This document shows, piece by piece, positions 27,901 to 40,600 of a stretch of DNA of 64,000 nucleotides. Position numbers and translations under genes: made by a program. Where the stretch lies: contig OW240924.1 of the NCBI GenBank assembly GCA_933207985.1, positions 66,909,691 through 66,973,690 of the forward strand, in the 5' to 3' direction. The DNA is from Pelobates cultripes (Eukaryota > Chordata > Amphibia > Anura > Pelobatidae). Under the pieces are notes generated by a model. That model did no database searches and was not told the DNA's origin. It saw only the letters and a program-made list of their open reading frames with translations. The stretch's first letter is position 1; the number at the start of each line of letters is the position of its first letter.

Positions 27901-30900
27901 CAGATACCTATTTATTTTCGAATGCACCATTTTATATACACATCTTATTGGAGGGTTTCATTTTCTTTCCATGACGCTGGGGATGCTGAACGGCAGGGCT
28001 GCCTGCTGTACAGCACTGAGCCAGGAAGCACTTCCAGTGGCCATCTGAGGAGTGGCCACTTGGAGATGTCCCTAGGGAAAATGTAAACACTGCCTTTCCT
28101 ATGAAAATGCCTGAAGGGAGCTATTCTACTCACCAGAACAACTACATTAAGCTGTAGTTGTTCTGGTGACTAGTGTCCCTTTAAGCATTACTCTGTGAAT
28201 TGTTACAATGTAGTCCATCAGGTGCTTAAACGAGCACTCCAAGCAACATAAACACTATAGAGTGCCCCTGGTAATGCAGGGCGGAGCTCGTTGGCTGACA
28301 TCGACCAGCTGATGTTCTCCAGCTTTCCTGGAGGCTGTAAAGAGGGAGGAAGCGGGACATGGTGGACACTAGGTAAGTACAGCAAAAAAATTCTAAATAC
28401 AGCACTATAACCACTAGTGCTGTGGAGTCTCCAACTGTTCTGGTGACTAGGGTCCCTTTAAAGATTAAGCAAGTGACATCACTATTCAGTTCCATCTAGG
28501 CACAGCCAGGGCACACAATGCAAATGAGGAGGAAAACAAACATTGTTTCAGCTTCTCCTCTTTCACAAACTATGTTCAGTTAATGTAAAGTGCAACATTT
28601 ATGACATTGAGCCAAGATGGAGGCACCTGGTTCCAGGATAGATAGTGTGGTTTTCTACACTTAATTTAAATTTATTTATTTAAACCTCAAACACATTTGC
28701 TAAATATAGGAAATATGGAAACATAACACAAAATCCTGGGAAGATAAGTTCCCTTTTAAAAGTTGTCTAATTATTTTCTTCTAAGGTAAACAAACAAATG
28801 CAAACTCCACACATGTCTCTGTCTGCGCCAAATGTAACATTGTTTTGTTACTTTGTAAAATGTACACTTGACACTAATTTCACACATTTATGAAAATGCA
28901 TTTTTTGCTTTTCACTTTTGGAGGAAAGTTCGATCTCTCTCCCTCTCTCCCTCCCGTTTTAACAGTTTCAGAAAAACTGCTATGTTTACATTGCAGGGTT
29001 AATCTAGCCTCTAGTGACGGTCTTCCTGACAGCCGCTAGAGGCGCTTCTTTGACACTGAATGCGAAAATCGCATACAACGTGCAGACCGTCCATAGGAAA
29101 GCATTGAGTTTGTTTTCCTGACACTATAGTGATCCTTTAAAGGCACCATGACTTAATTAATGTTTTAAGAAAACATTTATTTTACTGCTTAATCTTACTG
29201 TTCTGGGATTGTCCGAAATGCCTCTTTTCTTGTAATAGTGTAATGGATCATGTGTGCCGAAGATGACTGTAAAAAGGGTGGTGATATGTTAGTTTCTCAT
29301 ACTGCATTACAACAAAATAGCTCTCTGCATAAACCTTTTAAAAAGAACAAAAATGGTCATGTATAATCTGAAAAGAACATTTATACAGATATGACTTACA
29401 CCAATAAAACAAATACATAATGTGTATAATCTGTAAAACAAATTTTAAAGGGTTGCAGTTTGTTTATTCTGTATAAATGGTATTGATAGACACAAACTGA
29501 TAGTTAAAGTCACCAAAATAACTTTAGCTTAATGAACATGATCTATATGCAAGAACTTCTTCATTAGGCTAACGTTGTTATGGTAACTATAGTGTCCTTT
29601 TAATTCAATTGACACATCTGGCATTTCTGTAAATACGAGCTATATCCTTGCTGCTTTGTTTGACGCTGTAACTCATTTTACATCGATGTTTTTCTTGCTC
29701 GGTGTGTACCTTGTATTATATTTGTAAGGGCCTAGGCAGGTCCCACCTAGGTGATTAAACCTATAAGGAGTGTCTGCTTAAGGATCTGATTTTTTTTTTT
29801 AACCCTATAACCAATTAAATGTACTTATCTTTAAAGCACCCCATGACCGGATATTTAACCTATTTCTTTCCTCTTTTAATTGAATGCATTACTAACATGC
29901 TGACGTGTGTGTTTTTGTTTTTTTTAACTAACATGCTGCATGCAGACAAGGATGTCCTGTCCCCATCTACTGAGGTTTGGGATGTAGACCAGGGTCTGAT
30001 AAATAAACTGAAGGAACAGTACACCAAGGAACGCAAGGGGACAAAAGGTGCCAAGAGTAAGTTGAGATTTTGCCTGATCTCATTCAGCTTATTCGGTGGT
30101 GCTGCCCATCGCCCTGAGGGCTTTGACCATTGGAGTCATGGAGGGGTATACTTGGCGTTACCTTTTCCTGGCATACAGTATGTTGCTGCCCCATTTATAA
30201 TGAACGAATTTAGAGCAGATGCTGTTTTTTAAAGTCTAAAACCTTTCAGTAAAAGGTTAAAAAAAAAAAAAGTTAAAAAAAATTGAGTGCTCTGTAGATT
30301 GGATAATCAGTATTGACATTTAAATTGATCTATGCAGTTTATCACATTTTATACACTTTCTTGTTACTTCACTGCTTCAACATCCAATGTTTATTTCTTT
30401 CCCCAATCACTATCTGTGCATGCGTCCTGTGTGCAGGCATGTTGGCCCCTGCACTTGAATGCACGAAACACCAATGTTGGAATCATACCTTATATTAAAG
30501 ATGTATTTGTATACGCACGTTTGCTATTGGATCATGTTCTGTTATGAGATAAACTTTGTGTTTCTCAATGAGTTTATCACCCATCCTTAATGCATACTGT
30601 AAAGATTAATTTATATACGTTAAAGGAGGACCGTAATTTCTCTTGCACTTATACCATTGAATAAATCATACAATTTGTTCTTCTTTTTTTTTTCACGTGA
30701 TACTTGGGTATAAAATTTTATATGAAAGATTTGGAAAATGACATCACACAAGTTCAGTCTTGGCACAGTCTGCAAATGAGGAGGAGGAATAGAAACATTG
30801 ATTATTTTCTCCTTTTCTCTGAATGCTTTCTCTATGCAGACTGCCAGGTGCAAAGGACAGAGCTTATAATAACGATTGACAGGGAGCCAAGATGGATGCG

Positions 30901-33900
30901 CCCAGTTGTAGGATTAATAGGTGTGGAGTTCTACATTTAATTTTAATTTTACACCGCACGTAAAGTAAACATAATATTAAAAATCCTTTGACAGCATTCT
31001 AAAATAAATGTTAATATGAGGATAACTTGTGTGGTGATTCCTTTTAAACAGCTGCTTGTTTATTCGGGACTGTTTCATCTTTGTTAGATCTCCCTATTTA
31101 GATTAAACGCTGTCTGCCTGCTCATTTAGTTACTATGCGTTCCAATCATAATGTATTAGTAAGACACTCCTTAAGATTTACGGTTTGAGTCAGGTTTCCA
31201 TCACCCTCTATTTAGAGACCTGTTTATAAAGTTATCATCCAGTAATTTCATGGCCTTATTGTGCTAAGACTCCATAGAATTTCCGAGGCTACAAAAATGG
31301 TTCCTGGTATGTAGATAATTCCTTGGTTTTCCAGGAAGTCTTTCATTGAAGAATGCAGAATGTCTGCCATTTACTGAGCGCGTTTTCCATGCACTGCATA
31401 CAATAGCCGTGTGATATGTGCTTCTCTGAGATGGTGACAGAACAGATATTTCTACAATCAAGGTGGTGGTCCTCCTACAAATAATCAGTGAAATGAGGAA
31501 TCACCTGCCTTTTTAGATTCTGTGTTGGATATTATACTTGTGATTTTGTTCTTTTTGTACAGCAGAGGAACATGTTGGCATTTTATAAGTAATAAATGGA
31601 ATCCAAGATTCGGGTTTGCAACTAGCTGGAAAAAAAGAGAGACTCCTATATTCTCTTACAGTAATTTCTCTGGGGCATAATTTAAAGAAATGATCACCCA
31701 TCCTTAATGCTTGCTATACCTTCTCCTATGCAAAGGCACATGGTCAGACCTTGAAGAGGATAACTGTCCATCATCTTCCTAGACCAGAGGTAGGCTACCT
31801 GTGGCACTTGAGGTGCCTTTGCACACCACTGACAGGCTCTGGCCTATGAGGAGTCCCAGTGGCACTTGAGTTATTGGCTCATGCAAAAAGGTGGTGAAGG
31901 ACAATCCTCAATTTCCACATTGCAGCATTTAGAGGCAGTGATCTCAGACCACTTATTTCCAGCAGTTGTGAATTGTAATTCACATTGGAGTTTAGCAGCC
32001 TGCTGCAGCTATCGCAGCTCCTGCCTTTGACCTGTACCTGGCCAGCACAATCCCCACTGGACCCCAGGGAAGCCACCCACACTGCTAGATATACACAGAG
32101 CTGCAGAGTAAGCCTCCCCCTCATACAGATACAGACCTTACAAACACATCACTGACCATCCATATACACACACACACACACACACAACCCCACAAGCAGC
32201 ATCTCACATGCAATACCACGAGCAGCTCCACACATACACACAACACCAAAAAATACACTATGTGACAGCCACACAAAATTCCACAAGCAGTCACACACAC
32301 ACACACACACACTATGTGACAGCCACACACAATTCCACAAGCAGCCCACATATAGAAAATATTACAAATTACTCCTGAACATATACAATATAACAGCCCA
32401 CGTGCGCACAAATACAACGCTACAAAGCAGTTAAAGCACCTATAAATAACACAAGCAGAATACTTCAAGATTAACACCACAATTTAAAAAAATAATAATA
32501 AATCGGACCGGCACACTAAGGGACGTCAAGATCTTATTTTTGGTACAGTACTAAAAAAGCCTACTCCTGTCCTAGACCTTTGTGCCCCGTTCAATTCCTT
32601 AATAATGTCTGCTATTCTAAATAGTGCCTTGTGTTGATTTAATCGACCACTAGGTGGCACAAAAGCCCAAGAACTCGGTAATATTCCGAAATGTCTGATA
32701 TACAGGTCTTGTTTCATTGTTCCATCGTTTGTGGGCAGTCTCCCACTGTTAGACAGTAGATCATAAACGATTTCCTCTAGAATTATTTCTTTAGATTACA
32801 TTTATTTGAGCAATACCCTGCATGCATGCTGGCCGTAGCAATGTTTGAGCAGTGAAAGCATGGCTGTTGCAGTATTTTCTCAGTACCAGCATGGCTTTTG
32901 CAATATTTATGCTGTCCAAGCATGGCTGTATCAGTAGTTGGGCATACCATCAACATAGCTAGACACCGCACCAGAATGTTGGTCAACATAAAGATTTAGT
33001 TATCTGTACTGCATTCTGATAGCGGCTGGTTGGTTCGTACTATTTATATCCAGACATGATCTCCTGTCACCATGAATCCACATGAAACATCTCAAAGATG
33101 GTACCTTGGTGGTCTCAAACCTAGCTACTTCAAAACTGGAAGGTTTAGTCATTCGATCTACAAACCAACTCTGGTTTTCATCATCATCAACCTTCCTGCA
33201 TTGTCTTGGGTATTTATTTAGTAGGTAGTTTTTTCATTTATACATGTTTTTGAACTGGGAAATTATTGGCCATCATTGTTGAACTGAGGCCCCGTTCCCT
33301 CTCTATTCACCCCTGTTTCTGATACGCTGGGCAGTTTGCCTGTTTGTTTTTCTGTAGTGCTCTAAAGATATTTCTTGCCAAAAAATAAATAAAAATGGTT
33401 AAACATAAACAACCCGTGATGTCAAGCCATTTATTTATTTTTTTACAACAACCATACTGACCTTGAATTGCAAATCACTAACTTGAAGGAGCCAGTCCGA
33501 ACCTGACTTTTTCATTGGCAAACTTTCCAAGTTTTAATGGATTTGACTTGACCTTTTTCCAAGCACTGCTTGCAATTGGTATCAGGATGTCCATTATTGG
33601 CAAGTAGGAGAAATCTCATCCTTCTCCTAGCCCGGGGCTAGTGCACAAGTATAGAATTTTGGCGAGCCAGCAGCTGGACTGATGAGGTTAAGCACGTCTG
33701 TTCCAACAGGCTTGGAAGAAATACATTTACAATTAAATGTTTTTTTAAGTCCTTAGCCCCATGATTTTACAAAGAGAGATGGTTGTTGACTAAAGTGAGA
33801 TTTATTAGTAATTTGAAGCCAATATCCATTTTAGGCAAAAATAGCCAAATTGTACAATGAGTCGGTTATGTTATACGTTTCGATGATGCTGATTAAAAGT

Positions 33901-34578
33901 GTGACTTCATTATGACTTCCCAGGAGTTTACACTGTGCAATATATGAAACGCAGTGTAGTTCATAAATTTATTTAAAAAAAAATAAAAAATTTCGAGGAC
34001 ATAACGGTCAGTGCAAACAAATGTTTTTACCATCAGCGAAATGACAATTTAATGTTTATTTTTATATTTAAAACAAAAATAAACACCCCTCTCCATTATT
34101 TTTGTTTTAGGATGAAATACAAACTATGTAGGTAATCCTACTTTATTTTTATTTTATTTTTTTAAATATCCCTCAAATGTAAACAGAAACAGTACAAACA
34201 CAGTAAATTGTGAAATCGATAATGACCACTTGGTCAAACGATCGGAAGTTTAACGTAGGTAGCAATATATGGCTTGTTTAAAATACACTCTAAATATGTG
34301 TATATACTCAAAAGTGACCAATAAGCACCGGGATGCCAGGAGGTCCCTGGTGCTGCCCTATGTCTGCTGACCCTCTCTGCCAAGTGACACCCTTGGGAAA
34401 GGATGAAAGATGGAATTACGGGTCTCCTACCACCATAACTACAACAGTGGGCTATAGGGGTTATAGTACTTAGTGCCCTTTTCCATTTGTAATTGATGTA
34501 CTCTGGTTTTTAAAATACTATACCCCATTGCTTGCAGCTATTAACAGAAACATTGGCTCAGTTTATTCATTTTTTATT

Positions 34579-34619
<41 letters not shown>

Positions 34620-37600
34620 TTTTTATTTTTATTTTTTATTATTTTTTTTATTCAACAATGAGAACTATGCATGGATTTATCAGTTCACAAACTCTTTTTT
34701 TTCTAGGGGTAAACAGGACGAAACTGCACGATATGATCGCAGACCTCGGTGATGAGGAACTAGCACACATGCCAGCAGGAATGCTTAACCCGGCACGGTC
34801 ACCATCCAGAATAACAGATCATGAAGGTGGAAGAGCAGAAGAAGGTATTGATTCATTGAGATTAGATACATGAGTTTGCCAGTATTTATTTTCATTAATT
34901 AACTTGACTTTTATATAAATCCCCCTAGAACTGCCATACCCTCCAGAAACCCCCACCCCCAGTCTGCCCCCACTATCTAACCACTCTCTTTTATGTTCCT
35001 TGCTTGGGGACACTGCCCAAAGTAGGGTAAACATCTTCCGTGACACTGACATTTAAAGAAAGTGACGTCAGCCACTCCATGTCTTTACTCCCAAGTCAGC
35101 ACAAACTTTGCTTGGAGAACAGGAGAACAGTGTATGGGAGCGCTTCCTGTCACTCAGTTTTTCAGCACAGTTTGCTAATGCCATCCAGTTTGGATTGGAT
35201 TGATCATGCTGAATATTGATAATGTGGAAGTGTAAATTCCTTTTCACATTAATGGTGAGATTGAACAGGGGGAGGGGGGGACCTTGGTTCCCAGAGATTC
35301 TTGTCAGTGCAATCAGTACTCATTAGCCTCGATGTCAGTCATTTCTGATAAGATAAAATAGATTGTAGAGTTTAAAACATGCTGTTTTTCTGACAAACTT
35401 AAAGGAACACTATAGTGTTGGATACAAAGCTGTATTACTAACACTATATTGTAGTGTTTCTCTGTCCCCATGGTCATTAAGGGTTAAAAAAAAGAAAAAT
35501 TCAAACAAAAACCTTTTTAAACCCTTACCCAATTTCAGCACTGTCTCAGCCTCCTCTGACGTCAACGCTGGCAGAACCTAATACGTATGCACGGCGAGTG
35601 CCGTGTGTGCATTATGCCTTCCCCATTTAAAAACTTTGAATCAGTGATTTCCTATGGGGGATTTGAAGACGCTGGACATCTTCACGCACAGTGTGAGGAC
35701 ATCCAGGGTTCTGTGAAATGGCAGGAAGTGCCTTTAGAGGACACTAGAGGAAGTCTTACCACTAATATAAGCATTGTAGTTTCTCTCCAATTTTTTAGAT
35801 TGCAGGGTTAAGGGGACAGGAACACTGCACCCAGAGCACATTAATGTGAAGAAGTAACTGAATGCCTATAATGTCCCTTTAACTACGTTCCCAAGTTGTC
35901 CATCCTGTGCTATGAAAGTAATAAGCATTGTTGCTGTTTAAACATGTACAGCTTCAGTTCACTATTAAAGTAACACCCCAAGCACATTAACCACTTTAGT
36001 ATGCTGTTGTGATTATGGTGCCAGGGCTGCACCGTCACCCCTGCCCCCTCTTTCAATTATAAGCATTGTTAGAATGGATTGATTTTTGTTGTCTGAGGTC
36101 TGCTTTGTTGCCCCCCTTACCTCCATTACAGGAGAAGACAGAAGCTCCTGCTGCCAATGAGCTAACCCTAGAACCGGCTTTGGCTCAGACACAGAGCTTT
36201 AGTCTCTCCTATCGCTGAGTGGTAGCACCCATAATATAATCAGGGCTATGTGTAGGCAGTAAGGGGCAACATTAAAAATTCACTGCAGAGTATTTTCAGA
36301 ATGTATGCAATATATGTATTTTGTATCCGCTATTAGGGAAAAGTGTATTCTCAGTGCCTCGTGGGTTAATGGTAATGGGGGGCAGTGGTTTTCATGGCTT
36401 CTGTATTCTTTAAGTCACTCTTGTATTGTGATGTCTTGCAGCAGAGCCAATTCCGTTTCCACCTGGAGGAGGGAAGTCTTTCATCATGGGCTCAGAGGAT
36501 GTTCTAGAGAATGTTTTGGGACTCGGAGACCTGGCAGATCTCACTGTAACGAACGATGCGGACTACAGCTATGATGTAAGGCGGGTGTCGGGTTGGGGGT
36601 AATTAAGAAAGGTTTATATTAACCTTTCTGATGATAAATGGTTATCGGTGATGAATAATTCTGTTTAGGGCTTGTAGAGTTTTTGTTTCTTTGGCACTGG
36701 TATGTTCGCAATTTACTGGAAACGTCCTGTTTGTCATATTTTGGAAATGGCCAAGGAGTGGGCATTCAGCTGCCATGAGTAATGGTATTTAGAACTAAAA
36801 TGGAACAGACGCCATGTGTACAGTGTTTGGCCTGGAATAAATATTAGCCATTTGAATCAACAATGTTTATTTTCATGATATTTTAATGTTGACAGAACTT
36901 GCAACCTTCATCCCATCTTTCCTCCAGCATTTACTCACTAGTTTGGTTATTTGGATCTCATGGTAGTTTTCATTAGAACATTTCTTAAGAAAACTTTCAT
37001 ATTTCTTCATATAAAATAGTAAATGAAAGTTCTAACAATATCAGACTCCCCCCCCACCCCACCCCACCACACCACAGTGTCAGAATAACTCACACATAGA
37101 ACCATAGATACTACCCCTTTTACAGCCTATTATTATTATTATTTTATTATGAAAGTATGAGTACAACACATTGGTCAACTGTTTGTATTTATTTTATCTT
37201 ACAATGGTCTTAATTTAATAATTTTTCCAAATGATTTATCTACAAAAAGTCCCATAAACATTAATGGTGGCATTTGTAGATAAATCACTTTGAGCATTTT
37301 TTGTTACATATTGTAATAATTTGGAAAGCTTCTTAAATCAAAGCCAATGGCAGTAAGTGATGGTTACCTTTTCTGTACTCCATTTCCCATGATGCTTAGT
37401 CAGTATAAAGCTACACACACACACTTCCACAAGCAGCCCCCCCTCACACACACAAAACCACACACAAACACACACCCCAACAAACACACTGTGACAGCCA
37501 AACACAATTCCATAAGCAGCCCAACAAACACACTGTGACAGCCACACACAATTCCACAAGAAGCCCCACATACACATACATACACACACACCCCCCAACA

Positions 37601-40600
37601 AACACCCCACACATACATACACACACTGACAAACACACTATGTGACAGCCACACACAATTTCACAAGCAGCCCCACACATACATACACAAACACACACCG
37701 ACAAACACACTATGTGACAACCACACACAATTCCACAAGCAGCCCCACACATATAAACTTTAATGGTGGCATTTGTAGATAAATCACTTTGAGCATTTTT
37801 TTGTTACAGATTGTGATCATTTGGAAAGCTTCTTAAATCAAGGCCATTTGCAGCAGTGGTGCCATTAGTTCCTTAGTCCAGTGATGGTTACCCTTTCTGT
37901 ACTCCATTTCCCATGATGCTCAGCCAGTATAAAGCCTTCATGAGCATGATGGGAAATTAAGTCTACAAACAAGGGTTATTCTTTTACAAAAATAAATCTC
38001 AGACCGTTTTCTTTCTCCGTAGCTGCCGTCCAATAAGGACGCCTTCAGGAAAACCTGGAACCCGAAGTACACCCTGCGCAGTCACTTTGACGGAGTGCGA
38101 GCACTGGCCTTTCATCCCGTGGAACCTGTTCTTGTGACTGCGTCTGAGGACCACACACTGAAATTATGGAACTTACAGAAAACTGTACCTGCCAAAAAGT
38201 GAGTGATCACTGTAACGCAAGATCACTGTGTGCAAGAATCCCATTTGCCTTATTTAAGAAACATCTGTTTGATACTCTATAGAATAAAATATTGAGTGCC
38301 AGAAATAATACTGGTTGTCTTTATTTTCCCCCCTCCCCCCTTTCTTAGGAGTGCCTCCCTCGATGTGGAACCCATCTATACCTTCAGAGCACATATGTAA
38401 GTTATTAACGTCATTACATAATTTGTCATTTTGGAATGGTCTTTTAAGATCCGTATGATGTCACAAAGAAGGAACGCATTCAATCAAGTTATAGCAGGCC
38501 TTCACAACCTGCGGGCCCCCAGATATTTTAAACAATAACTCCCATGACTCTCTGGCTATCAGCCATGATTCCCCGGCTATCTGTTTCATTCAGAGAAACA
38601 TGCACGTTATAGTTCAAAACATCTGGGGGGCTGCAGGGTGTGCATCACTTTATGATGTGCAATATTTTAGACTTCACGTTAAATATACACAGTCATTCTA
38701 CGTAAAAGATTAATATCACACAAACAATTCCTCCTTTCCCTTCTCTGAGAAGCAGCATTTGTGTACTTCGTCCATTGCAATAAGGGCATCAGATATTTCA
38801 TATTTACTGTCCATATCCACAGCACCATGTATTGCGTTTCTTTTTCCAATGATTGGAAATGATCTAGGAAACATTCAGTAAAGTGTTTCACTCCATCACT
38901 TGTTATTAGCAGTTCCCACATAGGTGACATTTAACCCAGGCCACCATTTTGTTATCGTCTCATCCCTGGCTTAGAGGCTCAAATATCCATTTCAGAGTGG
39001 CAGGAAAAGTGAAACAGAAAAAATGGCAGATTGACAAATTCATGGTGTACGTGCAAAAATGACTGGATGCAAACGAAGCAGCAGATAAAAGACAAATTTA
39101 ATAAATGGAGCATAAATCTCCACTTTTGTACCTGTGATAGGAAGATCAGACTAAATATGTTAATTTTCTCTCTGCCTATGGAGTACTATATGTAGAACTG
39201 GTCACTGCATCGGCCTTGGCCTTTCATAGAAAATACAATAGGCTGTATACATAGAGAGAGCAGTTCTGGGGGCAAAGTGTTTCATTTGGCTGTCATGGTA
39301 ACTACAGATCATTGTAACATCATGCGCTAGGAATGAACTCAGACTGTCACGGTTACTCAGAAATAACCATAGCGGCAGATTGGGTCTAATTGTGACTGAT
39401 TCTCTTCAGTTGATTTTTTTTTTTTTTTTATATGATGTGTTGTTAAATCGTAATTGTATGATTTTTACCAAGATAATTAAGCTGTATTTTCTTTTGGGGC
39501 ATCCTGTTGAATGTGTTATTTATAGTCCTAGAGTTATACATGTCAGAGCGATTCTGACTATATCCAGCATATTTTAATGTCCTAATATAAGTAGGCTAAT
39601 CTGATGACTCTTGCTGTATTTTCCAGTGGCCCAGTCCTGTCCCTGGTTGTCAGTTCTAATGGTGAGCACTGCTACAGTGGAGGACTAGACTCAACAATAC
39701 AGTGGTGGAAAATGCCAAGCCCCAACGTGGATCCATATGATACGTATGGTAAGAAGCGCGATTGGGCCTGCATGGTATAAATATCTCAGTCTACTTTGTC
39801 CTAACAGACCTTTTTTTCCTAGCTTCCAGTCCTTTAAGAATCCTGCTAATCTCTCCTTCTGTAACTTGCGTTCCAAACACTGTCACTCTCACCTTACAGA
39901 TTTCATTATTCTATAAGTTAACTGGCTAGAGATGTCATGCATGGATATTTTTCCTTCCCGCTGACCCTTTTTTTTTTTTTATCTTGTGTAACCAAAATAA
40001 TCAATTATCTCTTGATTCGATGCCTATTGTAGCAGAGCTCAGTACTCAGGCTGAGTATCTCCGTTATAGTTTTCAGGGGTTATAGCTCCCCATAGACATA
40101 AGCTGACACGTAATGCTGGGGACAAGAACTGGCTTTATTGTCACAAACAGCAGTTTATACAGGCACAACAACAGCGGGTTACTCTCTGGAGTGTCTGAGT
40201 CTGGGAGATAAACAAATTACGGACTGTTAATTTAATAAAACTGTGTAGAAACACAACTTAAACATAACACAGAAATATAAATCCTACACCCATAGGTTTT
40301 GTTTCCCAAAGCAAAGATTTCAAAAAGTGTCCGGACTGTATTTGCCTAGCCCAAGAAATCGGCAACTGAAGTTTTGATCGGGCTAAGATCACATCCTGAT
40401 AGGGGCTGTTAGCAGTCACCAAAATAGTCAGTTTTCTTTCTGAAAAAAATGGGGGACTCCCACTAACTCTCATGTAGCGATTGTTGGCTAGACCCTCCTC
40501 TACCTCCCCTCCAAAAAAGCACTCTCCTAGATTTTAATTTGAAGGAGCTGGAACGTCCATTAGTTTACCAGACAGCCACACTGGACCAGGCCGACAGAGT

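Larger units (their letters stand above)
14208..29945 (+). other. STRN3: STRN3 intron 7, 15.7 kb
   Basis: The largest intron in the window, between the constitutive exon 7 and the alternative exon 8. Identified repeats are listed separately. The remaining single-copy-looking stretches (14220-16815, 17655-18945, 20905-21785, 25855-27940, 28465-28945) contain no exon or RNA gene I can recognise. Confidence 0.75.
30057..34706 (+). other. STRN3: STRN3 intron 8
   Basis: A 4.65-kb intron between the two cassette exons. It holds the CA-rich minisatellite at 32155, the 31-bp repeat at 32822 and AT-rich DNA near exon 9. 30240-31780 and 32950-34560 contain nothing I recognise. Confidence 0.7.

Noticed and set aside
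32121..32480. Cys/Val-rich - strand frames
   Set aside because: They are translations of (TG)n-rich minisatellite DNA. The same applies to 37338-37752.
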